A stretch of 64,000 nt of DNA from Sandaracinobacteroides sp041675905 (GCA_041675905.1 JBAYSX010000011.1:17844-81843), one strand, 5' to 3'. Shown: positions 8,709-17,653, counted from the stretch's first letter. Notes: generated by a model not told the origin, from the sequence alone. Made by a program: numbers and translations.

Positions 8709-9371
8709 ATGACGATTTCCCCCCTCCGCGCCCTCGTGGTGGCGGCTGCCGCGGGCGCTTTCGCCGTTCCGGCAACTGCAGCCATCACCTTCGCCCAGTT
8801 CAACGAGCAGAACACCATGGCGAGGACCCTGGAATATAAGCAACAGGCAGATCTGTCCTACACGGTCCTGACCGGCCCGGTCGCCGTGGATCTGACGGCT
8901 TTTGCCCTGCATGCGCCTGAAACCGTCGGCGCGACTTTCCAGCTCGACGCCTCGACCTTCGACACACCCACGAAAATGCCGAACCTGCCCATCGTGGGCC
9001 AGAACAGCTTTAACGGAACGCTGAGCCTCGTGGACGGTGGCGTCAACTACCTGACCCTGAACTTTACGGACGCTGTTTTTATGGCGGTTTTGGGTCAAAC
9101 GAACGGCAGTTTTTCCTCCCTCGGTCCGGTGACCTTTTCGTCGGATTATTTTGACCTGAGCCAGGTGTCCGGCATCACATTCTCTCTGGGCTTCACCGGC
9201 TTCGACAAGCCATTTGCCCTGGGTCAGGATTTCAAGTCCAACGTCACTGGCACGTTCGACGCGACCCTGGTGCCCGAACCGGCGAGCTGGATGATGATGA
9301 TCGCCGGCTTTGGTCTCGTCGGCGTGGGTATTCGCCATCGTCGCAACCGCGTATCCGTACACGCGTCGTAA
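8709..9371 (+). CDS. PEPxxWA-CTERM sorting domain-containing secreted protein
   Basis: A 220-residue exported protein. It has an N-terminal signal peptide (basic start, then VVAAAAGAFAVPATA), a beta-rich middle of low-complexity composition, and a C-terminal sorting signal. The signal consists of VPEPASW (residues 188-194), a hydrophobic span MMMIAGFGLVGVGI, and a basic tail HRRNR. This PEPxxWA form is typical of sphingomonads; exosortase cleaves it during export, and the proteins usually go to the envelope or biofilm matrix. The ATG at 8709 has an AAGGA site. It is a single-gene unit behind a sigma-54 promoter. The ligand or structural role of the middle domain is unknown. Confidence 0.9.
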   Translation: MTISPLRALVVAAAAGAFAVPATAAITFAQFNEQNTMARTLEYKQQADLSYTVLTGPVAVDLTAFALHAPETVGATFQLDASTFDTPTKMPNLPIVGQNSFNGTLSLVDGGVNYLTLNFTDAVFMAVLGQTNGSFSSLGPVTFSSDYFDLSQVSGITFSLGFTGFDKPFALGQDFKSNVTGTFDATLVPEPASWMMMIAGFGLVGVGIRHRRNRVSVHAS

Positions 9372-9380
9372 GCGAAATAA

Positions 9381-9411
9381 AGTGGTCAGAGCGGCATACG
9401 CTCTGGCCACT
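9381..9411. terminator. terminator hairpin between convergent genes
   Basis: Arms AGTGGTCAGAGCG and CGCTCTGGCCACT pair with one G-U position around a 5-base loop. On the minus strand the stem is followed by TTTATTT, so it fits an intrinsic terminator for the flagellar operon. It overlaps the flhB stop codon. It may also end the PEP-CTERM transcript. Confidence 0.7.
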
Positions 9412-10543
9412 AACCCGCCATCATACGGCCATCCGCATCGAAACTGGCGCTTTCAGGCGCTTCAACTTCCGGCGGTTCCTCTCCATTCATTTCCGCACCC
9501 ACGCGCAGAACAAAGGCGAGGATCGTGGCTACTGCCATATACAGATCCGGGCGGATCATCATTCCAACCTTGCCGGTGAAATAAACCGCCCGCGCGACCG
9601 AAGGATAGGATAGTATCGCGATCTGTCGTTCGGCGGCGAGATCACGGATGACTTCCGCCATCAATCCGCGTCCGCGTGCGACGATAACGGGTGCCGCATC
9701 CTGTTCGGGACGGTAACGCAAGGCTACCGCAAAATGGGTGGGATTGGTCAAGACGACGGTCGCGTCCGCCATGGCGCCGCGGTTGGCGCGTTTCAGATTC
9801 TCCCGCGCCATGCGACGGATCGCATGTTTTACTTCCGGCGAACCTTCCTGTTGCCTGAACTCGTCTTTCACTTCCTGTTTCGTCATCCGCAGCCGTTTCA
9901 GCCACTGGATGAATTGCACGGGCAAATCGCTGCCGGCGATCAGCAATAATCCGCACGACAGGATCAGGATGAGCCGGATCGCCAGCGTGCCCATCGTGGA
10001 CAGGGCCGCATCGAACTGCATGGCGGAAAGGCCGGCGAACACCGGAAGCTGCCCATACAGGATCCACGCCGACAGGCCAATCAGCAGCAGCGATTTTCCC
10101 AGTGCTTTCACCAATTCGATCAGGCCTTTGGTGCCGAAAATCCGCTTCAGGCCGGCCAGCGGATTCATCCGGCTGGCCTTGGGTGTCCATAAGGATATGT
10201 TGAACCCGAAGCCGCCGGTCAGAACCCGCCCCAGCACTGCGGCCACCATCGCCATTACGCCCAGCGCCAGCAAGGGCCCGGCGAGAGGGCGGAGCATGGC
10301 GAACAGGGCGTCCGCAGGTTCGAAAACCAGAATGTCGTCGCGCCGGATACTCAGCGAGGCGATGGCTGCCAGCCGCGTCGCCTCCGCCAGATCGCCGCCA
10401 TACAACCACAACCACAACGCGCCAGATACGCCCACCAGCGCCGTCGCCAGTTCGCGTGAGGTGAGCAGATCGCCCTTTTCGCGCGCCTGTTCGCGTCGGC
10501 GTTGGGTAGGCGCCTCGGTCTTTTCGCCGCCCTGTTCAGCCAA
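9410..10543 (-). CDS. flhB: flagellar type III export switch protein FlhB
   Basis: A 377-residue inner-membrane component of the flagellar export apparatus that switches substrate specificity. The N-terminus GEKTEAPTQRRREQAREKG is the family signature. About four membrane segments follow, then a cytoplasmic domain with the autocleavage motif TNPTHFAVALRY. The start is taken as TTG at 10543 because a strong GGAGGTG ribosome site lies just upstream and homologues begin at this point; upstream codons are not FlhB-like. It overlaps fliR by 8 bases and is the last gene of the operon. Confidence 0.93.
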   Translation of the reverse strand: MAEQGGEKTEAPTQRRREQAREKGDLLTSRELATALVGVSGALWLWLYGGDLAEATRLAAIASLSIRRDDILVFEPADALFAMLRPLAGPLLALGVMAMVAAVLGRVLTGGFGFNISLWTPKASRMNPLAGLKRIFGTKGLIELVKALGKSLLLIGLSAWILYGQLPVFAGLSAMQFDAALSTMGTLAIRLILILSCGLLLIAGSDLPVQFIQWLKRLRMTKQEVKDEFRQQEGSPEVKHAIRRMARENLKRANRGAMADATVVLTNPTHFAVALRYRPEQDAAPVIVARGRGLMAEVIRDLAAERQIAILSYPSVARAVYFTGKVGMMIRPDLYMAVATILAFVLRVGAEMNGEEPPEVEAPESASFDADGRMMAG

Positions 10544-11312
10544 GCAGCACCTCCGCCGCACGTTCCTGCATTGATATCAGTGCGCCCGACAGGCTTTCGG
10601 CCATCCCCGGCAAGGCAAGCGGCAAGCCGACCAGCCCGGCCAGCAGCATCAGTGGAAACCCGATGGAAAACAGATTGAGTTGCGGGGCGGACCGCGCCGC
10701 CACCGCCAGCGCCAGGTTTACCAGCAGCATGGCCGCACCCAGAGGCAGCGCCGCGATAACGCCTGTCGCCAGCGCAAAACTGCCCCATTCGATGATGGCG
10801 GCGAGCCGGTCCGGCTCGAACAGCGGCCCGGCCACCGGCATCGCCTGATAGCTTTCATAGATCAGCCGCAGCAGGATCAGATGGCCACCCGAAGTCAGGA
10901 ACAGCGCCCACATCAGCAGCGCGAACAGGCCCGACAGCACCGGTGCGGGCGCGCTGCCAGGACTTACCATAGTCGCGAAGCCCAGCCCCATGGTTTGCGC
11001 CAGCCATTCACCAGCCACCATCGCCACCGCAAAGGCTGCATGCAGCGCCAGTGCTGCCACCGCGCCGATCAGCAGTTCGCCGCCAATGGCCGCCAGACCC
11101 GCAAGGCTCAACAGATCGTCGGGCGGCAGCACGCCGCTGTTGGTTGTCATCACCAGCCAGCCGACACAGCCGGAAAGCCCGATCCGCACCCGCAGCGGGA
11201 TTAATTGCCCACCCAGCGCCGGCAGCAGCATCAGCGCCGCACCCGTCCGCAAGGATGCGAACAGCAGCAACAGCGCCATCCGCTCTGGCTGGAGCGCGAT
11301 GGCGGCTTCCAT
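10536..11312 (-). CDS. fliR: flagellar biosynthetic protein FliR
   Basis: A 258-residue integral membrane protein of the export gate (FliPQR complex). The early RTGAALMLLPALGGQLIPLR stretch is typical, followed by several hydrophobic segments with QTMGLGFATMVSPGS in the middle. Length is normal for the family. It lies between fliQ and flhB, starting 7 bases after the fliQ stop. Confidence 0.93.
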   Translation of the reverse strand: MEAAIALQPERMALLLLFASLRTGAALMLLPALGGQLIPLRVRIGLSGCVGWLVMTTNSGVLPPDDLLSLAGLAAIGGELLIGAVAALALHAAFAVAMVAGEWLAQTMGLGFATMVSPGSAPAPVLSGLFALLMWALFLTSGGHLILLRLIYESYQAMPVAGPLFEPDRLAAIIEWGSFALATGVIAALPLGAAMLLVNLALAVAARSAPQLNLFSIGFPLMLLAGLVGLPLALPGMAESLSGALISMQERAAEVLLG

Positions 11313-11319
11313 GACCGGA

Positions 11320-11589
11320 TCAGCGCGCCATCTGTGGAATAGCAGCCATCATATCGCGCGTGAAATCCAGTAACAGCCCTCCGGTAATGCCGCCGAACAG
11401 CGCCAGCGCCAGAAACACGCCGATCAATTTGGGCACGAAGGTCAGCGTCATTTCGTTGATGGATGTCGCCGCCTGAATCAGCCCGATGATCAGCCCGATC
11501 AGCAGCGCTGGCAACAAGGCCGGCATCACGGCCAGCGACAAGACCCACAACGCCTGGCGGGCGGAATCATAGAGGAGGTCATTGCCCAT
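11320..11589 (-). CDS. fliQ: flagellar biosynthetic protein FliQ
   Basis: An 89-residue protein with two membrane hairpins, part of the FliPQR export gate. LLIGLIIGLIQAATSINEMTL-type sequence in the middle (ALLIGLIIGLIQAATSINE) is the FliQ signature. It starts 3 bases after the fliP stop. Confidence 0.95.
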   Translation of the reverse strand: MGNDLLYDSARQALWVLSLAVMPALLPALLIGLIIGLIQAATSINEMTLTFVPKLIGVFLALALFGGITGGLLLDFTRDMMAAIPQMAR

Positions 11590-11592
11590 CGC

Positions 11593-12468
11593 TCAGCCCG
11601 CGAAACTTTGGGCGAGCGAGGCCATGATCAGCGCCCAGCCATCCACGGCCACGAACAGCAGCAATTTGAACGGCAACGCGATCATCACCGGCGACACCAT
11701 CATCATCCCCAGCGCCATCAGCACCGACGCCACCACCAGATCGATCACCAGAAATGGCAGAAACAACAGCACACCGATCTGGAAGGCGGTTTTCAGTTCG
11801 GAAGTCGCATAGGCCGGCATCAAAACGCGCATCGGCACGTCGGCATTGCTGGCATAAGGCCCTTCGCCAGCCAGTTCGCTGAACATGCCCAGATCGGCGG
11901 TGCGGGTGTTCGCCAGCATGAAACCATGCAATTCATTCCCGGCGCGACCGATTGCCTGTTCAGCGGGAAGGGTATCCGCCACAAAGGGTTGCAGCGCATG
12001 CTGATTGATGCGGTCCAGCGCCGGTTGCATGACGAAAAAGGTCATGAATAGAGCCAGCCCCACCAGCAACTGGTTTGGCGGCGCCTGTTGCAGACCGATG
12101 GCCTGGCGCAGGATCGCCAGCACGATGATGATGCGGACAAAGGCCGTCATCATCAGCAACACCGACGGCAACAGCGTCAGCAGCGACATCAGCAGCAATA
12201 CCTGCAAGGACAGGGACAGCGGCTGGCCGGTATCGCCGCCGGCCAGTTCGAGCAGCCCCCCCAACGCCGTGCGCGGAGCGTCCGCCGCGAAAACCGGCCC
12301 TGCGGCGAGCAGCGCCAGCAAGCCACCCAGCAGCATCAGCCAATGTGTCTTTGCGCCCCGTCGTAGCAGCCAGCGGCCAACCGTGGTTGTCATGGAGCGA
12401 TGCAGCAAGGGCTTCGTTCGCACCGGTCGCCCGGTGGCGGTCAGGAACGGTTTTTGCGGGTCATCCAT
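11593..12468 (-). CDS. fliP: flagellar biosynthetic protein FliP
   Basis: A 291-residue membrane protein that nucleates the flagellar export gate. A hydrophobic leader at about residues 45-62 is followed by the conserved core TAFVRIIIVLAILRQAIG, PPNQLLVGLALFMTFF and the C-terminal MMMVSPVMIALPFKLLLF. The chosen ATG at 12468 has a GGAGAAGG ribosome site and overlaps the fliO stop. A later ATG at 12393 lies just before the leader and would give a family-typical length of 266, so the first 25 residues are less certain. Confidence 0.93.
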   Translation of the reverse strand: MDDPQKPFLTATGRPVRTKPLLHRSMTTTVGRWLLRRGAKTHWLMLLGGLLALLAAGPVFAADAPRTALGGLLELAGGDTGQPLSLSLQVLLLMSLLTLLPSVLLMMTAFVRIIIVLAILRQAIGLQQAPPNQLLVGLALFMTFFVMQPALDRINQHALQPFVADTLPAEQAIGRAGNELHGFMLANTRTADLGMFSELAGEGPYASNADVPMRVLMPAYATSELKTAFQIGVLLFLPFLVIDLVVASVLMALGMMMVSPVMIALPFKLLLFVAVDGWALIMASLAQSFAG

Positions 12469-12781
12469 CAACCTTCTCCCCGTCAGTGACCGTCGGGCCG
12501 GAATCGGCCAGCAACACCGGCCCTTGCGCGCCAATTCCCAGCAGCAATTGCCGCCCGCCAAAGCGCACGACGGCAACGCGCGTTCCCGGCGCCAGCATTT
12601 TCGTCGAAAGCAGTTCCAGCGGTTCCATCGTCGCCGGGCCGGTGTGGGCCGGTTTCAGCCCGTCCCGCATGAAGCCGGGCAGCGGCAACCAGCCGCGCTT
12701 CACCGCCATCAGCAACAGCGCCGCCAGTCCGCAGACCAGCGGCAGGGTGATGGCGAGCCGGACCAGAAACTCGGCGAGCAT
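12461..12781 (-). CDS. fliO: flagellar biosynthetic protein FliO
   Basis: A short 106-residue bitopic membrane protein: one N-terminal membrane segment (residues 2-25), then a small beta-rich cytoplasmic domain with MAPGTRVAVVRFGGRQLLLG. FliO assists FliP assembly in the membrane. Its position between fliN and fliP supports the call, since sequence conservation in this family is low. Confidence 0.85.
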   Translation of the reverse strand: MLAEFLVRLAITLPLVCGLAALLLMAVKRGWLPLPGFMRDGLKPAHTGPATMEPLELLSTKMLAPGTRVAVVRFGGRQLLLGIGAQGPVLLADSGPTVTDGEKVDG

Positions 12782-12786
12782 CGTCC

Positions 12787-13197
12787 TCAGCCCTGCGGGT
12801 CGACGAGCGCGGTCAGGCGCACGCCATAACGTTCACCAATCGCCACGACCTCGCCACGGGCGAAGCTGCGGCCATTGACGAGGATATCAACCGGCTCCGC
12901 CGTCATCCGGTCGAGCGAGAATAGTTCGCCCGGTTCCACAGCGAGCAGATCGCGTAACGGCAGTTTGCGCGATCCAACCTCCACTGAAAGCGTGACTTCA
13001 ATCGCCGATAAATGCGCCGGAACGACGACGCCTGATCCGCGTGCCCAGCCAGGCTGCTCAGGCGGCGTTGAAGCCGACGCGACGTCATCGCTGACTGGCG
13101 ATTCCGGGATGGCGAAGTCGATTCCGTCCATGTTCGTTGCATCGACAGAACAGGCTGCGGTTTTCGGGTCCAGCCCCTTGGGCGGAATTGCGTTCAT
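12787..13197 (-). CDS. fliN: flagellar motor switch protein FliN
   Basis: A 136-residue C-ring protein. The variable, probably disordered N-terminus (residues 1-55) is followed by a SpoA/SURF1-type domain: IEVTLSVEVGSRKLPLRDLL, VEPGELFSLDR and VDILVNGRSFARGEVVAIG. FliN forms the base of the motor switch with FliM and docks the export ATPase complex. It starts in an ATGA overlap with fliM. Confidence 0.92.
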   Translation of the reverse strand: MNAIPPKGLDPKTAACSVDATNMDGIDFAIPESPVSDDVASASTPPEQPGWARGSGVVVPAHLSAIEVTLSVEVGSRKLPLRDLLAVEPGELFSLDRMTAEPVDILVNGRSFARGEVVAIGERYGVRLTALVDPQG

Positions 13198-14057
13198 CGC
13201 CGGTCCTTGCGGTCTGGAGTTTGGGAGGAGGGGGAGGTTGGGGTGCGGGGGAAACCGTCCACCGGCAGGGTTGCAAAGCGACGGCCGCCAACCATCAGGT
13301 CAACGCTGCGCGGCGGGTCGATGGGAATGACGTCGCCAGGGCGCAGCGCCGCCACTTTGGCCATCGGCATACGGGCATCAGCGAGGCGCATGGCGACCGG
13401 CAAATCCAGCATCAGGGCCAGGCCACGAGCCCGGTCCCGCCAGTCAGCCAGTTGTGGCGGTGTAAGGTTTGCGTCGCGGTCCGTCAGTCGTCCGGGTGTG
13501 GAAACCAGCGGCTGCACCTGTATCTGTCCGGCGACGCCGTCGATATCGAGCGCAAAAACGAAGGACGGCGTGTCCGTCGGATTATCGTCCCCATCCGGCA
13601 TCATCGGGCGTGCGGGAGTGGCAAAAATGCCGGTGGCCGGGCAATGGCCGGTAGCTGCCGCCTGCTGGCATGCGCCGGCGAGCAATCGCGCGAACGCCAT
13701 CCAGCTGCCACTGGCGGGCGGCAGATCCTCCAGCCTGCAGATGGTGTCTCCGGGGCGCGCCCCAAATATCCGGTCGAGCAGCGCTGAGCCGCCGTGCCCG
13801 TCGATGGTAAAAATCAGCGTGCCGTCCGCCACCGGAAGCCGACCGATAACGAACATCGGCGAAAGCGCCTCCGGCATCGGATCTTCCCATAACCGCACGG
13901 TGATACGTATCCCCGCTACCCGCGACAGTTCCGGGCCGAGCGACGCGCCGAACGCTGCCGCGCCAAAGCCGAGCGGCGGCGGCGGATCGGGCGGGAGTTC
14001 CCCGGTCTCCGGCGCTGGCGGGCGCTTTACCTGGGGCCAGACAAAGGGAGTCACCAC
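13194..14057 (-). CDS. fliM: divergent, short FliM-like motor switch protein
   Basis: A 287-residue protein in the fliM position. The C-terminal SpoA domain is recognisable (LADARMPMAKVAALRPGDVI, VDLMVGGRRFATLPV), and the middle part is CheC-like but weakly conserved (TIDGHGGSALLDRIFGARPGD). The usual N-terminus of FliM, with the EIDALL-type CheY-P-binding motif, is absent; the protein begins MVTPFVWPQV. Either the motor is not controlled by CheY at this site or the start is misplaced, but no EIDxLL-like codons are seen upstream. It is 11 bases after fliL and overlaps fliN. Confidence 0.8.
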   Translation of the reverse strand: MVTPFVWPQVKRPPAPETGELPPDPPPPLGFGAAAFGASLGPELSRVAGIRITVRLWEDPMPEALSPMFVIGRLPVADGTLIFTIDGHGGSALLDRIFGARPGDTICRLEDLPPASGSWMAFARLLAGACQQAAATGHCPATGIFATPARPMMPDGDDNPTDTPSFVFALDIDGVAGQIQVQPLVSTPGRLTDRDANLTPPQLADWRDRARGLALMLDLPVAMRLADARMPMAKVAALRPGDVIPIDPPRSVDLMVGGRRFATLPVDGFPRTPTSPSSQTPDRKDRR

Positions 14058-14068
14058 CGCCAGCAGCC

Positions 14069-14626
14069 CTATTGTACGATGAAACTGGTGAGGAAAACGT
14101 CGTCGACGCCCGCCAGCCCGCTCTTGCGTTGCAGCAGATCGTTGATGGCGAGGCGCATTTCGCGCGCCAGCCCGTCGCGACCGCCGGGTGCGTCAAGGTC
14201 GGCTCCGCTGGCATCCGCCAGCACGGACAATACCGCCGCGATGATCGCTATTTTATGGCGCTCCACCGCTTCCACGACCGGCGCGCCACCATGGGTGGAG
14301 ATGGCGACTTTCAACTGCACATAGCGACCGCTGTCGCGCAGATTGGCCGTGAATACATTGTCGATCTCGACATATTGCAAGGGCGCGACCACCGGCGGTT
14401 TTTTCGGCAGCGCGGCGTCCGCAGTGCCGATCGGGGAAACAGAAGCGGGTAGATAGGGCGGCACGAAAATGGCGGCAGCAATACCCGCAACCGCTCCGCC
14501 CGCAACCAGCAACAGCGGTATCAGGATCTTGCCAATACGTCCTTTTTTCGGTGAAACGTCGGTCGTTTCCGACGTTGGTAGCCCGGGTGCAAGCGGAGCT
14601 TCAGCCATGGGTCCGTCCTTTGGCAC
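14069..14626 (-). CDS. fliL: flagellar basal body-associated protein FliL
   Basis: A 185-residue single-pass membrane protein that supports stator function near the motor. A cytoplasmic, charged N-terminus (residues 1-33) is followed by one membrane segment (ILIPLLLVAGGAVAGIAAAI), a proline-rich linker and the periplasmic FliL domain. That domain contains YVEIDNVFTANLRDSGRYVQLKVAIS and ends in a short conserved tail DDVFLTSFIVQ. It starts 14 bases after fliK. Confidence 0.93.
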   Translation of the reverse strand: MPKDGPMAEAPLAPGLPTSETTDVSPKKGRIGKILIPLLLVAGGAVAGIAAAIFVPPYLPASVSPIGTADAALPKKPPVVAPLQYVEIDNVFTANLRDSGRYVQLKVAISTHGGAPVVEAVERHKIAIIAAVLSVLADASGADLDAPGGRDGLAREMRLAINDLLQRKSGLAGVDDVFLTSFIVQ

Positions 14627-14640
14627 TTGTCAGTTCGTCG

Positions 14641-15891
14641 TCACGCATAGCGATCGACCTTTCCTCCGCCCGTTGGCGCGACGCGCGCCGTGGCATCCTG
14701 TTCACTGGTGCCCGCCAACAGCACCCGCGCCGCCGAAGCTGCCGCGCCCTGTTGCCGGTAAGCCCCGCCTTGCTGGCCCTGTGCATCCGCCTGACCGTGC
14801 TGCGTGGCGTTCCATGTTTGCGTGGACGATCCGCTGCCGCCCCCGACGCCGCTATCTGGCCCACGCACGGTGCGCAGTTCCACGCGAATTGCCTCCACTT
14901 CGGCGCCAAGGGCGGCGAGGTCCGCTTCCAGGGTGGTGGATTCGGCCCGTAACCGGGCGGCCGCGTCCGGAGTGGCGGCGGCAAGCGTCACATCCAGTCG
15001 CTGGCCTTCACCCGGTTCGATGCTGATATCCGCAACGGAAATTTCGACGGGCATTTGCACTTCGCCTGTGGGCGTCAGCGGCGCAGCGGCGGCTGGCAGG
15101 GGCATTTCCGCTACCTCCGCCAAATGTTCGGGCACGGTGGACGCGATGCTTATGGTTTCCAGCCGGAATGGACCTTGCTCAACCGGCGCAAGGTTAAACT
15201 TTTGTGAAATCGCGATGCCGGGCGCGGGTTGGCGGGGTGTATCGCCCTTTGAACCTTCCCCGGCATTGGCGTCGGGCGAATCACCCGGAGCCATGGCCAT
15301 AGCGGGTGTGACGGGCGTTGTGGATGTCGATTGGATCGCCGGCGCGGCAGGGCGGCCCGGCACAGTTGCGGCGGGCGTGACCAGGGTTTCGGTCGCCTGT
15401 ATCGTTGCGCCTGGACGAGAAGGAACGGCGGGTGGCGGCGCTGCCGGCGCCGGATGCTTGCTCGCGCCGGATGACATGGAGAGAGTGGCGGGGACCGGGT
15501 CCGCAATGGACGAAGGCTCTGCCGTTGGCGTTTTCATGGGCACAGCCGTCGTCACAGCGTCTGTCACAGGCGTCGGAGGTATTGCTGCCTCAGGCGAAGG
15601 GAACTGCGGGGCTGTAGCTGCCGATGGAAGCGTCACCGTGGAAGGAATCAACGGCGGGATCAGCGGAAGGGAAACGGCCACCGCCGGCGCTGACTCGATC
15701 CGGTCGTCCGGCCCTGAATCAGGTGTCGTCTCCGCAGCAGTATCCAGATCCTGCGTTGCCGCAGTCAGCATCGCCGAAAATCCTGCGGGATCGACGCCGT
15801 CCACTGCCCCATCCGGCGGGACCGGGGCAGGGGATTTCATCCCTGCTGCGCGGGCGGGCGGCGCGGTCAATAATTGGGCCAGTTCGGGCAT
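14641..15891 (-). CDS. fliK: putative flagellar hook-length control protein FliK
   Basis: A 416-residue protein in the fliK slot. Most of it (residues 1-250) is a Pro/Ala/Thr/Ser-rich, low-complexity ruler-like region. The C-terminal part (about 275-345) has the amphipathic layout of a FliK specificity-switch domain, but the usual LxPxxLGxVxV motif is only partly visible (GQRLDVTLAA). FliK measures hook length and signals FlhB to switch substrates. The identity rests mainly on gene order between fliJ and fliL and on composition. Confidence 0.75.
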   Translation of the reverse strand: MPELAQLLTAPPARAAGMKSPAPVPPDGAVDGVDPAGFSAMLTAATQDLDTAAETTPDSGPDDRIESAPAVAVSLPLIPPLIPSTVTLPSAATAPQFPSPEAAIPPTPVTDAVTTAVPMKTPTAEPSSIADPVPATLSMSSGASKHPAPAAPPPAVPSRPGATIQATETLVTPAATVPGRPAAPAIQSTSTTPVTPAMAMAPGDSPDANAGEGSKGDTPRQPAPGIAISQKFNLAPVEQGPFRLETISIASTVPEHLAEVAEMPLPAAAAPLTPTGEVQMPVEISVADISIEPGEGQRLDVTLAAATPDAAARLRAESTTLEADLAALGAEVEAIRVELRTVRGPDSGVGGGSGSSTQTWNATQHGQADAQGQQGGAYRQQGAAASAARVLLAGTSEQDATARVAPTGGGKVDRYA

Positions 15892-15905
15892 TGCTCCCGT
15901 TCCTT

Positions 15906-16328
15906 TCAGATCTTGCGGCGGGATGCGGCGGGGCGACTCTCCGCCTCCCGGGCCAGTGCATGGCCCGTCATCGCCCGTCTTGCGTCGTCATGCAGATCGG
16001 ACAGGCGGCGAACCCGCGCCCGGCTGGTTTCCAGCCGCAATTCGGCGGCGCGTCGGTCGGCATGGGCAGCCGTCAGCCGTTCGCTGGCGACGGTGGCGGC
16101 TGGCATCAAAAGGGTGCGCAATTGCGCCGCCGCCGCAAGGCCCGCTACGCCCTGGCGCGCCGCCACCGGCCCCGCCGTCAGAAGCAGCCCCTCTATCTGC
16201 GACAGCCGGTCCGCCGCTTCCGCCGAGCGCGCCACCGCCACGGCGAATTCGCGCGCGCTGGCGCGGGCGCGATGTTCGCCCATAGCCAGCAACCGGCTGA
16301 GGCGTTGTACCCGTTGGCGCCCGCTCAT
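15906..16328 (-). CDS. fliJ: flagellar export protein FliJ
   Basis: A 140-residue, almost wholly alpha-helical, Arg/Ala-rich protein expected to form a coiled-coil hairpin, as FliJ does in the centre of the export ATPase ring. The start is the ATG at 16328, in an ATGA overlap with the fliI stop. The open frame continues upstream but that part is antisense to fliI. Sequence conservation in FliJ is low; position and coiled-coil character carry the call. Confidence 0.82.
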   Translation of the reverse strand: MSGRQRVQRLSRLLAMGEHRARASAREFAVAVARSAEAADRLSQIEGLLLTAGPVAARQGVAGLAAAAQLRTLLMPAATVASERLTAAHADRRAAELRLETSRARVRRLSDLHDDARRAMTGHALAREAESRPAASRRKI

Positions 16329-17653
16329 TCCTTCCATCCTTCCTGCAAGGCCGCGATGCTCGCCTCGAAAGCAGCGATTTCGGCGCGCGGCTGCGCCAGA
16401 AACGCCTCCATTCGCGCTTCGCGGGACAGGGCGAGGTCGAGCGCCGGATTCTGCCCCGGCACATAAGCGCCCATCGCCACCAGATCGCGGTTGGCCTCCA
16501 GTTGCGCATAATCGCGGCGCAAATGGGCAGCGGCGGTCACTACCGTGGGGGCGACACACGCCGGCATGGTGCGGCTGAGGCTGCTGGCGATGTCGATGGC
16601 CGGGAAACGCCCCCGCCCGGCGATGCCGCGATCGAGCACAATATGTCCATCCAGCACCCCGCGCGCCGTATCCACGACCGGGTCGGCGACCACGTCATCG
16701 CCATCGGCCAGCACGGTGAGCACCGCCGTGATCGCGCCACCGGTGCGGCGGTCGTTGCCGGCGCGCTCCACCAGCCGCGAAATCAGCGCCAGCGCCGAGG
16801 CCGGATAGCCCTTCATGCCCGCCGGCTCACCCACCGCCAGCCCTGTTTCGCGCTGGGCGTGAGCCACCCGCGTCAGGCTGTCGAGCAACAGCAGCACATG
16901 CTTGCCTTCGTGGCGCAGCGCCTCGGCGATGGCGAAGGCCCGCGCCGCGCCGCGTACGCGCAAAGGTGCGGCATGATCCGCCGGAACCGCCACTACATGG
17001 GTGCGCGCGCGCGCCTGTTCATCCATATCCCCGACAAAACCGGCAATCTCGCGCCCGCGCTCGCCGATAAGGCCGACGACCACTGCATCCGCCGCAGCAC
17101 CGCGCACAAGCTGTTGCATCAGCACGGATTTGCCGACGCCGGACCCGGCGATCAGCCCGATGCGCTGCCCCTTGCCCAGGGTCAGCAAGGCGTCGATGGC
17201 GCGCACACCGGTTGTCAGTGGTTCGGTCACTTCCGAACGGTCGAGCGGGGCAAGGGGCCGGCCATCCAGCGGCCATCGCAAACCGGATTTGATGGGGCCG
17301 GCTCCGTCCAGCGCCGCGCCCATGCCGTCGACGATGCGGCCCAGCAATGCCAGCCCTGTCGCTATCGTGTCCGCCCGGCCATCCAGCCATGCCCGCGCGC
17401 CAGGGGCTACCGCGCCGCGTTCCAGCGCCATCAGCAACAGGCTGGAATCGCGGAAACCAACCGCTTCGGCGGGGATGTCTCCACTGCCCGTATCCACGCG
17501 CACCAGCGCGCCGACCGCTGCTTTCAACCCTTCGACCGTCAAAAGATTTCCGTCGAACGCCATGACCCGGCCCGAACGCTCTGCCTCCGGCGACCAGCGG
17601 GAGATGCGGTCACCCAAAAGGGCAGCGCGTTCCTGCACCAGTTCCGCGCTCAT
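16325..17653 (-). CDS. fliI: flagellum-specific ATPase FliI
   Basis: A 442-residue F1-beta-like ATPase that powers or primes flagellar type III export. Walker A is GSGVGKSV (residues 170-177). Walker B is HVLLLLDSLTR with the Asp at 258, and the DSLTRVAHAQREI-like segment typical of FliI follows (as RVAHAQRET). The C-terminal part carries the export-family helical domain. The ATG at 17653 overlaps the fliH stop (ATGA); upstream codons are not FliI-like. It works with FliH and FliJ, encoded on either side. Confidence 0.95.
   Translation of the reverse strand: MSAELVQERAALLGDRISRWSPEAERSGRVMAFDGNLLTVEGLKAAVGALVRVDTGSGDIPAEAVGFRDSSLLLMALERGAVAPGARAWLDGRADTIATGLALLGRIVDGMGAALDGAGPIKSGLRWPLDGRPLAPLDRSEVTEPLTTGVRAIDALLTLGKGQRIGLIAGSGVGKSVLMQQLVRGAAADAVVVGLIGERGREIAGFVGDMDEQARARTHVVAVPADHAAPLRVRGAARAFAIAEALRHEGKHVLLLLDSLTRVAHAQRETGLAVGEPAGMKGYPASALALISRLVERAGNDRRTGGAITAVLTVLADGDDVVADPVVDTARGVLDGHIVLDRGIAGRGRFPAIDIASSLSRTMPACVAPTVVTAAAHLRRDYAQLEANRDLVAMGAYVPGQNPALDLALSREARMEAFLAQPRAEIAAFEASIAALQEGWKE

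Noticed and set aside
14804..16285. 493-codon forward open frame opposite fliK/fliJ
   Set aside because: It is a high-GC antisense shadow of fliK and fliJ: low-complexity Ser/Gly/Ala runs, no ribosome site and no recognisable domain, while the minus-strand genes fit the operon order.
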